Source: Eremothecium cymbalariae DBVPG#7215
Taxonomy: Eukaryota > Ascomycota > Saccharomycetes > Saccharomycetales > Saccharomycetaceae
Direction: 5' to 3'
Assembly: GCF_000235365.1 (NCBI RefSeq)
Contig: NC_016455.1
Coordinates: 186,001 to 250,000, forward strand
DNA length: 64,000 bases
Shown here: positions 1-10,732 of the stretch, piece by piece
How positions within the stretch are numbered: position 1 is the stretch's first letter
How the letters are laid out: each line of letters starts with the position of its first letter
The notes under the pieces: model-generated
The model's database searches: none
What the model saw: the letters and a program-made list of their open reading frames with translations, nothing else
Told to the model about the DNA's origin: nothing
Translations under genes and position numbers: made by a program

Positions 1-878
1 TTAATTATAATAATTATCAGGTATTTCTGAAAGTAATACTAATTTTATTAACAAATATGAAAATTACATTTAGAAGAAAGAATAACAAGAGAGAAAGAGT
101 AGAAGGAACCCCAAATATCCAGAAATGTTGCCTGCATATCAATTTGCTTATTTATATATTAAATACCACCACTAAGATAAAAAAAGGACCTGCGTTTTTG
201 TTGACCTCACTACGACGTTAAAAAACCTTAATCGATTGATGTATTACGATGAAATGACATAAACGACCGCTACAACGAGGAGTATATTGATTTACGGTGT
301 AATCGAAGTAAAAACTGCTTAGTTCGAACCGAACCAAGCAACGACAATAGTGCAAAGGCCGGGAGGGCATTGAAGATTAAAAAAAATCGTCAGGAATATG
401 CGATAAGGGGTTTTTGTGTGGTATGATTCTCGAGGAAGTTTAAGACTGCCGGACGAATTAAGGTTTTACGTGATAATGAAATGGTTCCCCCTGCTTAAAG
501 GGGAGGGAGAAGGAAGGGGAAAGAAAGAGCTTTGGTGTGTGGTGTGGTGATGGATGACGGTGATGAGGTGTGGATTTGATGTAATATAGGTGTTATAGAT
601 AACTGACACCCCTTCAACCCCGAATAGATTAACAATTATAAGGGTATTTCTGTTAGGACGGCACAGTGAGAGGCTGCACGACATAAAAACCGCGTTAAGG
701 TTTGACGGACGAAATACTCGAAGGAAATACTCGAGGCTATTGTTTTACTAAATAGCGTATGGTATCGTATTATATAATTTGTATGTTAATATTAGCCGGA
801 TACAATGTAGTGGTTACATACGGGATGTTGTAGTAGTTTTTCCAAGCTCTGAAGATAATATAGTAATCCTTTTCGGTG
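1..878. other. Intergenic, downstream of CAR1
   Basis: No convincing gene is visible. The stretch is mostly AT-rich, with a purine-rich patch near 490-540. A near-tandem duplication of GAAATACTCGA occurs at 711-721 and 724-734, about 150 bp past the CAR1 stop. Short open frames here have no recognisable protein character. Confidence 0.6.
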
Positions 879-1847
879 TCATAGTAAGGTTTCGCCAAGA
901 GCGCACCTTGCAATGGAGCAGCCAGATTGGACGGTGTCAATCACATGTAAGTCGTGCGAGGCCAATCCTGGGTTGCATTCTACAACGTCGAGCGCGACAA
1001 GGTTGCCGGTTTCGGCAATTCTTTCGACGATAAATAGGCCTTCTCTCAAGGTGAGGCCGCCTCTGACAGGGGTTCCAGTAGCAGGCACGTACATTGGGTC
1101 GATAGCGTCCACGTCGTAGCTAACCATAATGGGACCCTTGCCATCCGGGCTGACTGCCTTCAAGGCCATTTCAATGACGGCGTTGATTCCGTAGCGATCA
1201 ACATGGTACATGGAGAAGGCAGCTATTCCGAGGTTCTTCAATATGATCTTCTCCTCGGGATCAACATCTCTGAGCCCAATGTACGCAATCTTGTTGGGCT
1301 TTAAGGTACCTGGGACCCACTTTAGGGATTCTGGCCATGAGTCCCTTTCCATATTCATCAAAAAGGAAACCGGACAGCCGTGTAGGTTTCCTGAATCAGT
1401 CGACGCGAGAGTGTTGATGTCAGCATGGGCATCAATCCACAAAAGTCCTGCATCTGGATACTTATCAAGAACACCGGAAACCGTCCCAATGGCGATGGAG
1501 TGATCGCCACCAAGGGTTACGGGGAGCCGGCCTTCGTGTGCTGCTGACTTCACCGCCCCGTAGATCAACTGCGTGGCTTCGCCCACAATGGTCGGATTCT
1601 TGACCTTGCCATCCACCTCGGGCGAGCTAATTTTCCGTTGTTCAAAGTCACGCCCTTCCAAAGGCTTTTTCACGTCCACTTGCCACCCCACAGACTCGAG
1701 TCCGTGCTGTAGACCCTGTTTCATCAAATACTTTGGCCCATCTTCAACACCAGACTTTCCCTGACCACCACTGAATGGCGCGAGAACGATTGTAGCCTTT
1801 TTAGTCTCAAAAAACTTGTAGTTTGGTTTCCCAGCAGTACCCGTCAT
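879..1847 (-). CDS. CAR1: Arginase
   Basis: Arginase hydrolyses L-arginine to ornithine and urea, the first step of cytosolic arginine catabolism. The 322-residue product is full length for the family. The binuclear manganese site is visible as GGDHS (about 113-117), DAHAD (about 139-143) and SYDVDAIDP (about 243-251). The start is the ATG at 1847; a TATA-like run (about 1920-1937) lies roughly 80 bp upstream. In S. cerevisiae CAR1 neighbours PEX25, as it nearly does here, which supports orthology. Regulation by arginine and nitrogen status is known for the family; I could not define the corresponding operators in this promoter. Confidence 0.96.
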   Translation of the reverse strand: MTGTAGKPNYKFFETKKATIVLAPFSGGQGKSGVEDGPKYLMKQGLQHGLESVGWQVDVKKPLEGRDFEQRKISSPEVDGKVKNPTIVGEATQLIYGAVKSAAHEGRLPVTLGGDHSIAIGTVSGVLDKYPDAGLLWIDAHADINTLASTDSGNLHGCPVSFLMNMERDSWPESLKWVPGTLKPNKIAYIGLRDVDPEEKIILKNLGIAAFSMYHVDRYGINAVIEMALKAVSPDGKGPIMVSYDVDAIDPMYVPATGTPVRGGLTLREGLFIVERIAETGNLVALDVVECNPGLASHDLHVIDTVQSGCSIARCALGETLL

Positions 1848-3258
1848 TGTAATAGATTATATATTCCGTCGTCCTCTTGCAACGATATTCCTTCGAATAA
1901 AAACACTTCTTTTTGTAACTTAGTATATATACATATATCTCTGAGAATTATTTTCAGAATATAACACTTTTTTATACGTTTTTTGTGTGTGTTGGGGGTG
2001 GATGGATGGATAGCCTTAACAAGATAAAACCACAATCTTCATACAAGATCTTCCATGGAAAGATGGAAAAATGTCCTTTGAACTGCACCATTGACCCCCT
2101 TCCCCCATTTCAATGACGAGTTGGTGTTGCGTTACTATCTCTTTCGTTCAAACCAGTTCAAAAATAAACCTTTTTGGGAAGTTAAGCGGTCTCTCTTGCA
2201 CTTAAGGCATAGTTTTGATTTCTTAATCACAACTAAGTGGAAAAATTGGCGAGACAGTCAGTACATGCATTGCTGTAGAGCACAGTAGAGTGAGTGCCGA
2301 TATGCCAGCCAGGTGTGCGAACCAACAGAAATAAACGACCTTCTTACAGCTTCCGGCCTATTCGAACAAGAAACTCTCAGAACCTCTCTTACCAAGAGCG
2401 GAGACATCCTTATAAGTATTACTGTCAGGCTTTTTATATAACAGACATGTTCAGGATTCGGGAACTTGTTCTTCCCCGCATGCAAGAGGTATTGTCTTAA
2501 GGGCGACAATAGTGCCAAAATAGCTAGTTGGGAGCAAGCAGCTGTCCAAAAAGACTGGGTGCTGCATTGGCTTAATCCAAGTCTCCCGCTCAGCGTCGTA
2601 TGCATAAACCGACGTAATCGTGCTTTGCATAATATATAATAAATGCAGCCTGTCTAGGCTTTTTTGCAAAAGCAGCAGCTGCGCATACGCAATGACACAG
2701 CATCGAAGCAGGCAGTGAATGGGAAAGGCTATGTAGCCAGCCGGCCATAAACACCATCTGGTTGATAGCTGGCAGTTTCCAGGACAAGTCGTAGATTCCA
2801 AGCGAAATGCCAGATTTTCTGTGTAAGAAGCGGCCAGGACGTTCTTTCCGTTTTCATACAGTTGGCATGAGAATAGCTCAAGATTTATATATAGCAGAAG
2901 TAGGCGACGGATTCAGTGTGGTTTACTGATCCGTCTCACATGCTAGTTTCCTCTTGGATTAGGTTAAACGCCGATTGATTGCTTGATAGGCTCGAGCAAA
3001 AGGTTTCAGACTACTTGGAAGAACGGGCTATTCATTTTTTATCTTATGTATTTATTTCTTCGAGCACAAGACCCCCAGCCAAAATGTTGTCTATTGGGTT
3101 TCATTAGATAAAAACAAAAATAACAGCAGGTTCAAGGAAAAGAAGATCGTATAATAATAGGGATAAGAATAATAGCGTACAGTGCTGCGAGTTTTTATTG
3201 CTTTGATCACCATAGATATTATTTGGTGCACAATAAACAAAGAACTAGAGGAGGTAAA
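1848..3258. other. Divergent promoter region between CAR1 and a small membrane-protein gene
   Basis: About 1.4 kb with no supportable gene. Several short open frames on the minus strand (2258-2801) are cysteine- and leucine-rich with no recognisable family and mutually overlap, as expected by chance. The region should contain the upstream control elements of both divergent genes. A GATAA occurs near 2023, a possible GATA-factor site for CAR1, but a single core motif is weak evidence. Confidence 0.55.
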
Positions 3259-3630
3259 ATGTCTACAGTGTCGCAAACGGCTACCGAAACAACACTTGAG
3301 TCGAAGTGCTCAGGAGCAGCATGCCAGAAGCCCTCTGAAGCGAGTATTAAATCGATTGTCCTTGGGGTGCTTATTCCACTAGCTGTGATTATGCTTGGGC
3401 TTGGGGTTGTGCTCTATAAGGTCTGGAAGAAAAACAAGCAGGAAGAATTCGAGGACAACGATCCTAATTTCGATGGGGATGCGGAATACGTCCCTGATTT
3501 CATGAACCAGGCCCATTATCCGACATCCTACGATGCCTATCCGAGCAAAGAAGACACTACTGGGTACTATCCTGACCAGACGCAAGGGAAGGTGGACAAC
3601 CGGTTTGAACCTGCATATGTGAAAAATTAG
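3259..3630 (+). CDS. Small single-pass membrane protein, SKG6/AIM20-SKG1-like
   Basis: The 123-residue product begins at the ATG at 3259, preceded by AAA, a good yeast start context. It has a Ser/Thr-rich N-terminus with two cysteines, one strong hydrophobic segment (about residues 33-53, IVLGVLIPLAVIMLGLGVVL) followed by a basic stop-transfer stretch (KVWKKNK), then an acidic tail with EDNDPNFDGDAEYVPDF and a tyrosine/proline-rich end. A short extracellular part, one helix and the acidic NDP.FDGD.EY motif resemble the Skg1/Aim20/Skg6 group of bud- and wall-associated proteins. It is shorter than the S. cerevisiae members. The family call is by pattern; function is not shown. Confidence 0.6.
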   Translation: MSTVSQTATETTLESKCSGAACQKPSEASIKSIVLGVLIPLAVIMLGLGVVLYKVWKKNKQEEFEDNDPNFDGDAEYVPDFMNQAHYPTSYDAYPSKEDTTGYYPDQTQGKVDNRFEPAYVKN

Positions 3631-4467
3631 CCTTTGTATATTATAGTCATTTGCTGGCTTCTAACCCTTAAACCAAAAAAAGTGTTACTTCAAACTATTT
3701 ATATCCCCGAACTGCTTCGTTAATTCCCGTCCAGATTATGTGTGGTCTCATATCATCTACATAGGACGTTTTATCTTTTCCACATCCTCGTCCACATCCT
3801 CGTTACAAAGAAACCACGAGAGATCTCGACCAACATACGTACGTTCAAAGTCTGTACTTCTTAAATCTCGAGATAAGAAACCGTGCCCTCGTAGCGTGTT
3901 ACTGCCTACACATGGAGGGCAGCCGATGTGTGGTCTTAGGAACTTTTATAAAATTAAAACAAGTAAAAAAATGGTAATGACTTTATAAAAAATGAGAATG
4001 CATAATCTCATAAGTCTGGATGTTTTCCAAGAGCGAGGGAGATGGGATCCTTACCGTATCCTGTGGTGCTACATTTACTCGTTGTTTTCCATATTTCATC
4101 ACGATGAGTCTTGCATGTTGGACCACCGGCGCAGCTTGCGCAGCCTAGAGCCTATTTTTTGTTGTAGAAGCTATATAATCCTTACATTATTTGAATCTAA
4201 GCATAGAACTAACACCAGATTAGCCAGTCCACAAGGTCATTAGCAATGTGTGACCATACCGTGGGAAGATTTGGTTCGTTTCATTACCCAGCCCCACATT
4301 TTTTAGGAGTTAATGCACAATTTATGCCGGACGCGGAATCAACGCGCAAGTCATAAAAATGGGCCTAGGTGATTAGTGAAGGCATTTTGGAAATGCTGAA
4401 TGGATGTTAAAAGCAGAAGCTATTTTGGAAGATTTATTTGTTTGCCTGCTATTTGGATGTAGGAGAA
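3631..4467. other. Intergenic, upstream of PEX25
   Basis: About 840 bp with no supportable gene. A perfect 12-bp tandem repeat (CACATCCTCGTY twice) lies at 3781-3804. Short open frames at 3740-4243 have no family character. It probably holds the 3' end of the upstream gene and the PEX25 promoter. Confidence 0.5.
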
Positions 4468-5766
4468 ATGGTTGAAGCTTTTACCGATTTCTACCGACCA
4501 AACATGTTTACGGATATAGACACAGGGGCAATTACGAATGGTGTTAGCATGCCAGCAGCTATTCTAATGAGGAAGGATAGCGATGACGAAGATGAAGATA
4601 GCGGGAACAGTGGTACAGATGTGAATGATGTTTTTATTGAACAAGGTGACGGCAGTGTTGGTGGTGAAGGGCTTTTCAGTGAGCTTTCGAATGGTCGTGT
4701 TGGTGAACAAGCTGAAGCTGTTGCGGTGACGGATGGTGAGGGTGGTTCTGAGCAGTTGTTGCCTATTATTCATAATATGGATATACTGAGCAAGTTATTT
4801 GAAAGTATTGCTGGGAAGGATAAAATGTTCAAGATATTGAAGTATTCGTTAGACCTCTTGAGGCTCTATATTAGCAGATATAGACATAATATGATAAAAT
4901 CTGATCCAGAGACTTTGCTCCGATATGCAAAGTCGATTGCGTCTTGGAATTTTTGGGTTATGATACGCCATCCAGTAACTGTGGTCAAGCTGTTTTTAAT
5001 TTCGACATCCAAGCAGTTTGAAAAGAATTCTTTGGTCGTATGTGATACCATAGCTACTTTCAGACAAGTGTTGAGGTTCGGAGGGACACCGTTCCTCCTC
5101 AGGACGTTTTACCTAAAATGTAAAGACACCTATTTACAAATAAAGAAGGCCCCTTCTAGGGAACCATACACAGTTTTAAGGACAATTAACAAAATCTGGT
5201 CGAATGAAAGTACCTTAACAGACTTCCTCTGGCTCTACTTTGGAATTATGGACGAATTGTCGTTGACACACAAACTTGGTTTATGGGCGAACAAACCGTT
5301 GTATGAGTTTGTCACCAGACATGAAGTACTCTCCTGGCATTACGATATAATGCTCAGCTTAAAGAAAAGTTGGCTGCAATTGCAAAAGTTAAATGCCCAT
5401 AAATTGGATTTAGAAATCCAATGGAAAGTACGCCAAAGAGCATGGGATATGTCACAAAAATTAAATAGTGGAAGACAGTTTTCTCAAATAAAAAGACAAC
5501 TGCTCAAAGATTTGCAGCTGAATTACCCAACAACTGATACTTCCCTGACATCCGAATTGGAAAAAATCAACCAAGACCGCCACATACTATATTTAGATCT
5601 TGTTAGATTATCTTTTGACTTTTTGGCTAACTCTACAGATGTTTTGAACCTTTCGGTGCCTTCTGGAACCTATGGTTGGTTATCGTTGGGGTCTGGTATC
5701 ACGGGGTTCTTCAAATTATGGCTGCAAGCTAAAAAGGAGCTTCAATTTAACAATAAACCATTTTGA
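4468..5766 (+). CDS. PEX25: Peroxin of the Pex11 superfamily (Pex25/Pex27)
   Basis: Pex25 is a peripheral peroxisomal membrane protein of the Pex11 family, needed for peroxisome proliferation and recruitment of Rho1. The 432-residue product starts at the ATG at 4468. It has an acidic, low-complexity N-terminal section (about 30-90) and then a basic, amphipathic Pex11-like body, beginning with FKILKYSLDLLRLY (about residue 122) and ending near a GWLSLGSGITGFFKLW stretch. Identity rests on this layout and on synteny: it lies next to a YPL113C-like gene, and its other neighbour matches TOA1, which adjoins PEX27 in S. cerevisiae. It would therefore be the unduplicated ancestor-type gene of PEX25 and PEX27. 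Confidence 0.85.
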   Translation: MVEAFTDFYRPNMFTDIDTGAITNGVSMPAAILMRKDSDDEDEDSGNSGTDVNDVFIEQGDGSVGGEGLFSELSNGRVGEQAEAVAVTDGEGGSEQLLPIIHNMDILSKLFESIAGKDKMFKILKYSLDLLRLYISRYRHNMIKSDPETLLRYAKSIASWNFWVMIRHPVTVVKLFLISTSKQFEKNSLVVCDTIATFRQVLRFGGTPFLLRTFYLKCKDTYLQIKKAPSREPYTVLRTINKIWSNESTLTDFLWLYFGIMDELSLTHKLGLWANKPLYEFVTRHEVLSWHYDIMLSLKKSWLQLQKLNAHKLDLEIQWKVRQRAWDMSQKLNSGRQFSQIKRQLLKDLQLNYPTTDTSLTSELEKINQDRHILYLDLVRLSFDFLANSTDVLNLSVPSGTYGWLSLGSGITGFFKLWLQAKKELQFNNKPF

Positions 5767-6043
5767 GAATATTTACATATCACCAGCCGACGATTTGTTT
5801 CCGCATCCCTGTTTTAGCAACCATCAGAACTGGTTCCTAAAGGGTTTGTCAGCATCTGTACCTTATCAAAATTTATGCAAAATTTATATATATTCTCCCC
5901 ATGAATTATAATTTATAAGTCTCTAAGAATGTTTCCTTTTAGTAGTTAAAATGCAAGATCTGACTGGATTACGTACACTTATTCGAAAACCGTCTGCCTG
6001 GTTCTGATCTGAATATCGAAGGTTGTGAAGTATTTATTTGACT

Positions 6044-7258
6044 ATGTTCACAGAGTCACATGGAGTATGCCAAAAACAGGGGAAGCCTAAGGTTCTAATA
6101 CTTAATTCAAAAGTGACTGAAGTTGCAACTCATATTGATGAATGGGAACAACTCTCAGAATATTTTGATTTTGTCCTTTATGAGTTGACAACTACTGCTG
6201 CTCTCCAGGAATATCTACCAACGTCTGGCATATCAGCATTATGGATTTCAGCGGAGTTTTTTAACGTTGTTAACGGCCTAAATGACATTTTAGACTATCT
6301 ACCGCCATCTATGAAATTGTTGTTGATTCCTTGGGTTGGTTACGAGTTTTCGGACCCCAAAATGTTGCGTGAAAAATATGACATTACTGTGTGCAATATT
6401 GGTCCCAATTCCGCAGCTAATGCTGCCGAACTTGCAGTGCACTTGAGTGTTAGTTGCTTTAGGTTGACATCTTTCTGGGAGCATTGCTTTAGGTTTATGG
6501 CACCTTCCATTCGTGGAGCGCGTGAGTTTGTCGGCGGTACCGAATGTGAAGTTGTTCCCCCCATTGCTGTATCAGAAGGTCCTCTTGGTGACAATGAAGT
6601 GGAATTGAAAGGGTGCTCAACTTCGTACATGTTTCCCAAACGGAAACAGGACCAGAAGCGGTTAAATCTGTCCAAGGAATGTGTGATCGCCAATAAACAG
6701 ATGGATTCATTATTCGGTAAGCGAGTACTAATTCTTGGATTTGGTTCCATCGGACAAGCTATTGGAAAACGGTTATCTCTTGGGTTTGAAATGGAAATTT
6801 TTTACCATAAGAGGTCTGGACCGGTTAAGGATGGTACTTTGCCATACAGTCCAACATACCTCGCATCATTGGACCATGAGACATGTTCTGAAATCGACCT
6901 TATTATATTAGCTTTGCCAGGTGGCCCAGGAACAGAAAATATGGTCAACGAAGAATTCCTTTCGAAATTCAAAGATGGAGTTCGTATTGTTAATGTTGGT
7001 CGTGGTTCCTGTATAGATGAGGATGCCTTTTTCAAAGGATTGGATTCAGGGAAGATAGCGTCAGCTGGTTTAGATGTATACAAAGGAGAAAATAGCAATC
7101 AAATCGACAAGAGATTCTTTCAAAGATGGGATGTGACCTTGCTACCACATATTGGTACCATGTTCGGAAGTTACTATGTTACCGCTACACGGATCACCTT
7201 GAAAAATCTCGAGAGTTTCTTTATCAAAGGCGAAGGAGGTATATACCCTTTGAACTAA
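6044..7258 (+). CDS. D-isomer-specific 2-hydroxyacid dehydrogenase family protein (YPL113C-like)
   Basis: A 404-residue NAD-dependent D-2-hydroxyacid dehydrogenase-like enzyme. The first ATG is at 6044. The Rossmann motif GFGSIG lies at about 232-237. Family catalytic elements follow: VNVGRGS with the conserved arginine (about 320), a glutamate in the DVYKGE segment, and LLPHIGT with the conserved histidine (about 370). Between the N-terminal substrate lobe and the nucleotide-binding lobe sits a basic insert (about 165-225). Position beside PEX25 and same-strand orientation match S. cerevisiae YPL113C, a putative dehydrogenase whose substrate I do not know. Confidence 0.88.
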   Translation: MFTESHGVCQKQGKPKVLILNSKVTEVATHIDEWEQLSEYFDFVLYELTTTAALQEYLPTSGISALWISAEFFNVVNGLNDILDYLPPSMKLLLIPWVGYEFSDPKMLREKYDITVCNIGPNSAANAAELAVHLSVSCFRLTSFWEHCFRFMAPSIRGAREFVGGTECEVVPPIAVSEGPLGDNEVELKGCSTSYMFPKRKQDQKRLNLSKECVIANKQMDSLFGKRVLILGFGSIGQAIGKRLSLGFEMEIFYHKRSGPVKDGTLPYSPTYLASLDHETCSEIDLIILALPGGPGTENMVNEEFLSKFKDGVRIVNVGRGSCIDEDAFFKGLDSGKIASAGLDVYKGENSNQIDKRFFQRWDVTLLPHIGTMFGSYYVTATRITLKNLESFFIKGEGGIYPLN

Positions 7259-7416
7259 ATATGTGTATAGAGTTACATATATAAATTTGATAATAATCTA
7301 CTGCCAGAAGAATAGTGAAAAGGAAAAATGTGGCTCAGCGAACATATAATTGCTATAAAACCACTGTTCCGGTGAGCCCCACAAAATATAACCCTTTAAT
7401 GGTCCTCTTCTACTCT

Positions 7417-8133
7417 CTACCACTCACTTTCACCCTGAGCCTTCTGAAATGCATAATCCTTATTGTTAATTGTGGCTATTCCATCTTTCAAGTTACACTT
7501 CCATTTATTTTTCACCCGAAGCACTTTTTCATACAAGCATAGCATAATATTAACGTCATTACCATTCTCTTCCTCCCCAAAATTCACGTACTCATCATCT
7601 GTATCATCTAGGTCACTGTTAATCTCGTCCGTCTCCAGTAAAGCCGACTTCTTAGCTTGCTTCGCTTGTTGCTTTAACTGTTCTGCCATGTCTCCACTAG
7701 GATCGTCCATAGTTAGCTCTATCGTTTGTTTAATATCTTTATTTCCATCTTTTTCACCATTGGGTTGAGAATCATTGTTAGCTGCCTGTGCAATCCCACC
7801 CAAATCATTCGAATCATCCTTTATCATAATACCAGGGATCTGCATATTACCGTTATTCGCACTGCTTGGTTGCCCAGAACCATCCGCGTGTTGGCATTCC
7901 ATCCCAGAACCAGAAAACGCCGCCGATATCTCAGTTCGATGTGGCGCCTCAGTAGCCTCCGGATCCCATGTGAACCTTGCAACCCTGGACTCACTTAACT
8001 TGGATTGCCATATTCTTCTTAAATCCTGTAGAGTTTGTTCGTCTATCCCTGCATTTTCAAAATCCTGCCTAACCTCGTTGATTACACCTTCAACAACCTC
8101 CTCATATACCTTAGCTGCTTCGATATTAGACAT
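7417..8133 (-). CDS. TOA1: Transcription factor IIA large subunit
   Basis: Toa1 pairs with Toa2 to form TFIIA, which stabilises TBP on promoter DNA for RNA polymerase II. The 238-residue product has the N-terminal helical-bundle region (KVYEEVVEGVINEVR, about 8-22, then LQDLRRIWQSKL), a long acidic, low-complexity linker (about 60-185, with DLDDTDDEYVNF near its end) and the C-terminal beta-barrel segment (NIMLCLYEKVLRVKNKWKC). It is somewhat shorter than the S. cerevisiae protein, with the difference in the linker. It is convergent with the dehydrogenase gene and divergent from SLK19, the same arrangement as YOR194C-YOR195W. Confidence 0.95.
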   Translation of the reverse strand: MSNIEAAKVYEEVVEGVINEVRQDFENAGIDEQTLQDLRRIWQSKLSESRVARFTWDPEATEAPHRTEISAAFSGSGMECQHADGSGQPSSANNGNMQIPGIMIKDDSNDLGGIAQAANNDSQPNGEKDGNKDIKQTIELTMDDPSGDMAEQLKQQAKQAKKSALLETDEINSDLDDTDDEYVNFGEEENGNDVNIMLCLYEKVLRVKNKWKCNLKDGIATINNKDYAFQKAQGESEW

Positions 8134-8578
8134 ACGTGGCTTACAATATTCCTACCCCTACGATTAGACGTAACTAGCTTACACGCACTCTTTCTTGACA
8201 GGCTTTTTGTCAGTTCGATCTAACCAAGTCTAGAACGTTTGCCATTCTTTTCTAAGATTTTTTTGGCAAAACTTCACCATCAAAATCCTAACATCACATA
8301 TATATCAAAACTTCAACAATGGAAATAAACCTTGATAATACATTTATATTCTTATCTTATAAATCTAGTAGTCACCAGAACCCCATAGCTATATCTCGCT
8401 TTGCTCTTGTTTCCATCTTTGTGTTGTCTTTGATATCTTGTGATTTGTAAAATAAAATGCAAAATCGTTGATCTATCTATCAGCTTTAAGGAGCTTTAAA
8501 AAAACGCGTTACTATTTGTTGTGGCTCTCACACACACACGAATCTCTGCTTCCATATCAAGGTTAAAAGAGAGGGCTA
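8134..8578. other. Divergent TOA1/SLK19 promoter region
   Basis: 445 bp, AT-rich, with a short CA repeat (about 8528-8538) just before the SLK19 start. No gene is visible. An ACGCGT box is listed separately. Confidence 0.6.
8504..8509. promoter_or_regulatory. MCB-type box (ACGCGT) upstream of SLK19
   Basis: One ACGCGT lies 70 bp before the SLK19 ATG. This is the core MBF (Mbp1/Swi6) element for G1/S transcription. A single six-base match is suggestive only, but its position in the promoter of a cell-cycle gene fits. Confidence 0.35.
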
Positions 8579-10732
8579 ATGGCGATTTCTACATCCCGCA
8601 GAGGATCATCTCCTGTTGCGAAGCCGCTAGATGAGTTACCAACTAACAATAATTTCCGGATTAATGATGCGAAGATCAAGCTGACACATTCACCTATACG
8701 GACACATACGGATGAGGACTATGAGGATATAGGTGATGGCGGGGAGCATGAGCTGCAGCCACCAATGAAGCGTATAAAAATGAGTTCTATTCCTAAGTTA
8801 ACTCAGCCGGAGAGTATTCCTTTAATTTCTTCGCCCCAGCCGATTGAGATGCTGGATAATATGGACCCGCTTTCGTTGACCAGTCCTATTAAGAGACCAC
8901 ATAACAATGGGGCTCATGATCAAGACCATGTTGATCAGCAGGATGTTTTAGATATTCAAGATGATATCAAAAATGTCGTTGATACGACGCCATTGAAGGA
9001 GAACGGTGTGAACGTGTTTGAGAAAATGACACCAATAAAGCCTAGCCCAGATGATGGTCCGCGGAATTTGCAAGCTGAGTTGCGCCGGCAAGATAAAGAG
9101 TCCCACGAGCAGAGTCTTACAGGTATTGATAGGTCAGAGGATGCTCAGCGTTCATTTGAAGTGCAGAGAGGCGATTGGGATAGTTTGTCAGGGCTAATTG
9201 ATGAGAAAAATGCTACTATTAGACAACTAACCCTTGAAATTCGCAATGTTCAGGACAGTTTATGGGAAGTGACCAAAACTAAAGAGTCTTTTGAGGTATC
9301 TAATTGCATGCAGGCTGAAGAGTTAAAGGATATTGGCAAAGAATATGAGCAGATACAAGCTCAATATACCGATGTATGTGGCCAGAAGGACAAACTTGAA
9401 CAGAGAGTGGACAAATTAAAAGCTAGAAGTTCCGAACTCAAAAACGAACTCACCATGGCAATGCAAAATTCTCAGATCTTGCAAGAAAAGTACCACACAC
9501 AAGTGACGAAGAATGAAGAACTGGAACATCAGATATCAGATAAGGAAGATTCAGTCAAGTCGTTAGAGACCAAGCTTGAACATTCGCAGGCCCAGATAAA
9601 GCAACTTTCTCACCAATTAGAACAAGCTAGAGATAAGGTAGCCGAAGTGGAGCAGAACCTAATGGATGGCAAAAGAGCATATGATCATCAAAAATCAAAT
9701 GCACAACAGCTGGAATCACAGCTCTCTGAAAAAACAGCAAAGATAGAAGAGCTGACCCACACCATTGAACAATCAAAAGATGCTCAGAACAGATCTTCTT
9801 CTGAGCTTGAGTCTAAGATTACAGATCTGACTGAAGAAAATCTAATACTAGAAAAGGAATACCAAAAGTTGCTTAAAGACTACGACTCCGAAACCAAAGC
9901 TCTACGCAACCAAATAAAAGATATTTATGAGGAAAATAAATCATTGGAAAGCAAATATGAGGTTGATTGCAAAGAATTGGTTTCCCTGAAGACGCAGCGG
10001 ACTGAATTTGAGAAGCAAATTAAAAACCTCATTTCAGAACTCGAGGAGGCCAATAATGAACTCGTCAGTAAAAAGGCAGAAGTAAATGAACTCAACTCCA
10101 CTATAACCGAGCTCAAGCAATCAGAAAAATATCTGCAAGAATCCATAGGAGGGCGTGAACAATCCGTGAAGGACTGGCACTCGAAGTTAGATATCAAAGA
10201 AGAAGAATTGAGGCGTCTGAATGCCGAATACGAAAGCGTAATGTTCAAAAATGGCAACATGGAGGCAGAACATCTAGCAGAACTTGAACAGTTGCACGAG
10301 AACATGGCTAAGTTTCAAAGCATGCTGGAGAAGCTAACCAAAGAAAATCATGATCTTAAAGAAGTCATTGCTAACAAAGAGAAGGAAGAGCTAACAAGAG
10401 CTGAGTCTGAGAAAAATGAGCCAAAATCCTCAGAACAGGATGAAAAACTCCTGACTCGCATCAAGGACCTCGAGTCTCAGCTGCTTGAAAAGGACAAAGA
10501 CACAAATCACCGATTACAGATGCTTGCTGAAGACCTCTATATCCAGTACTCATCCAAACATGAACAAAAAGTCAAAATGTTGAAAAAGAGTTACGAAGTG
10601 AAATACCAGGAGTCTATGGACAAACTCCAATTAGAGAATTCTGCATTGATGGATGAAGTTACTCAACTTCAAAATAAAGTGGAGACAGAACGTCGCGAGA
10701 AACAAGAACTGATTAAGATGTTAGATAAATAG
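8579..10732 (+). CDS. SLK19: Kinetochore/spindle coiled-coil protein, Slk19 orthologue
   Basis: Slk19 is a kinetochore and spindle-midzone protein of the FEAR network, cleaved by separase at anaphase. The 717-residue product has a disordered N-terminal quarter with proline-directed Ser/Thr sites (for example LTSPIKRP, MTPIKPSP) and then nearly continuous coiled coil from about residue 190 to the end, rich in Glu, Lys, Gln and Leu. Coiled coil alone would not identify it. The assignment rests on position and strand between TOA1 and LIP5 (interrupted only by BEM3), as YOR195W lies between YOR194C and YOR196C. I did not identify a separase site with confidence. Confidence 0.82.
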   Translation: MAISTSRRGSSPVAKPLDELPTNNNFRINDAKIKLTHSPIRTHTDEDYEDIGDGGEHELQPPMKRIKMSSIPKLTQPESIPLISSPQPIEMLDNMDPLSLTSPIKRPHNNGAHDQDHVDQQDVLDIQDDIKNVVDTTPLKENGVNVFEKMTPIKPSPDDGPRNLQAELRRQDKESHEQSLTGIDRSEDAQRSFEVQRGDWDSLSGLIDEKNATIRQLTLEIRNVQDSLWEVTKTKESFEVSNCMQAEELKDIGKEYEQIQAQYTDVCGQKDKLEQRVDKLKARSSELKNELTMAMQNSQILQEKYHTQVTKNEELEHQISDKEDSVKSLETKLEHSQAQIKQLSHQLEQARDKVAEVEQNLMDGKRAYDHQKSNAQQLESQLSEKTAKIEELTHTIEQSKDAQNRSSSELESKITDLTEENLILEKEYQKLLKDYDSETKALRNQIKDIYEENKSLESKYEVDCKELVSLKTQRTEFEKQIKNLISELEEANNELVSKKAEVNELNSTITELKQSEKYLQESIGGREQSVKDWHSKLDIKEEELRRLNAEYESVMFKNGNMEAEHLAELEQLHENMAKFQSMLEKLTKENHDLKEVIANKEKEELTRAESEKNEPKSSEQDEKLLTRIKDLESQLLEKDKDTNHRLQMLAEDLYIQYSSKHEQKVKMLKKSYEVKYQESMDKLQLENSALMDEVTQLQNKVETERREKQELIKMLDK

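Noticed and set aside
316..335. GTTCGAAC-like word resembling a tRNA B box
   Set aside because: No T-arm pairing, acceptor stem or A box could be placed on either strand.
2258..2801. Overlapping 115-116 residue open frames upstream of CAR1
   Set aside because: They overlap in different frames, lack domain character and lie in a promoter region; no joined reading made a known protein.
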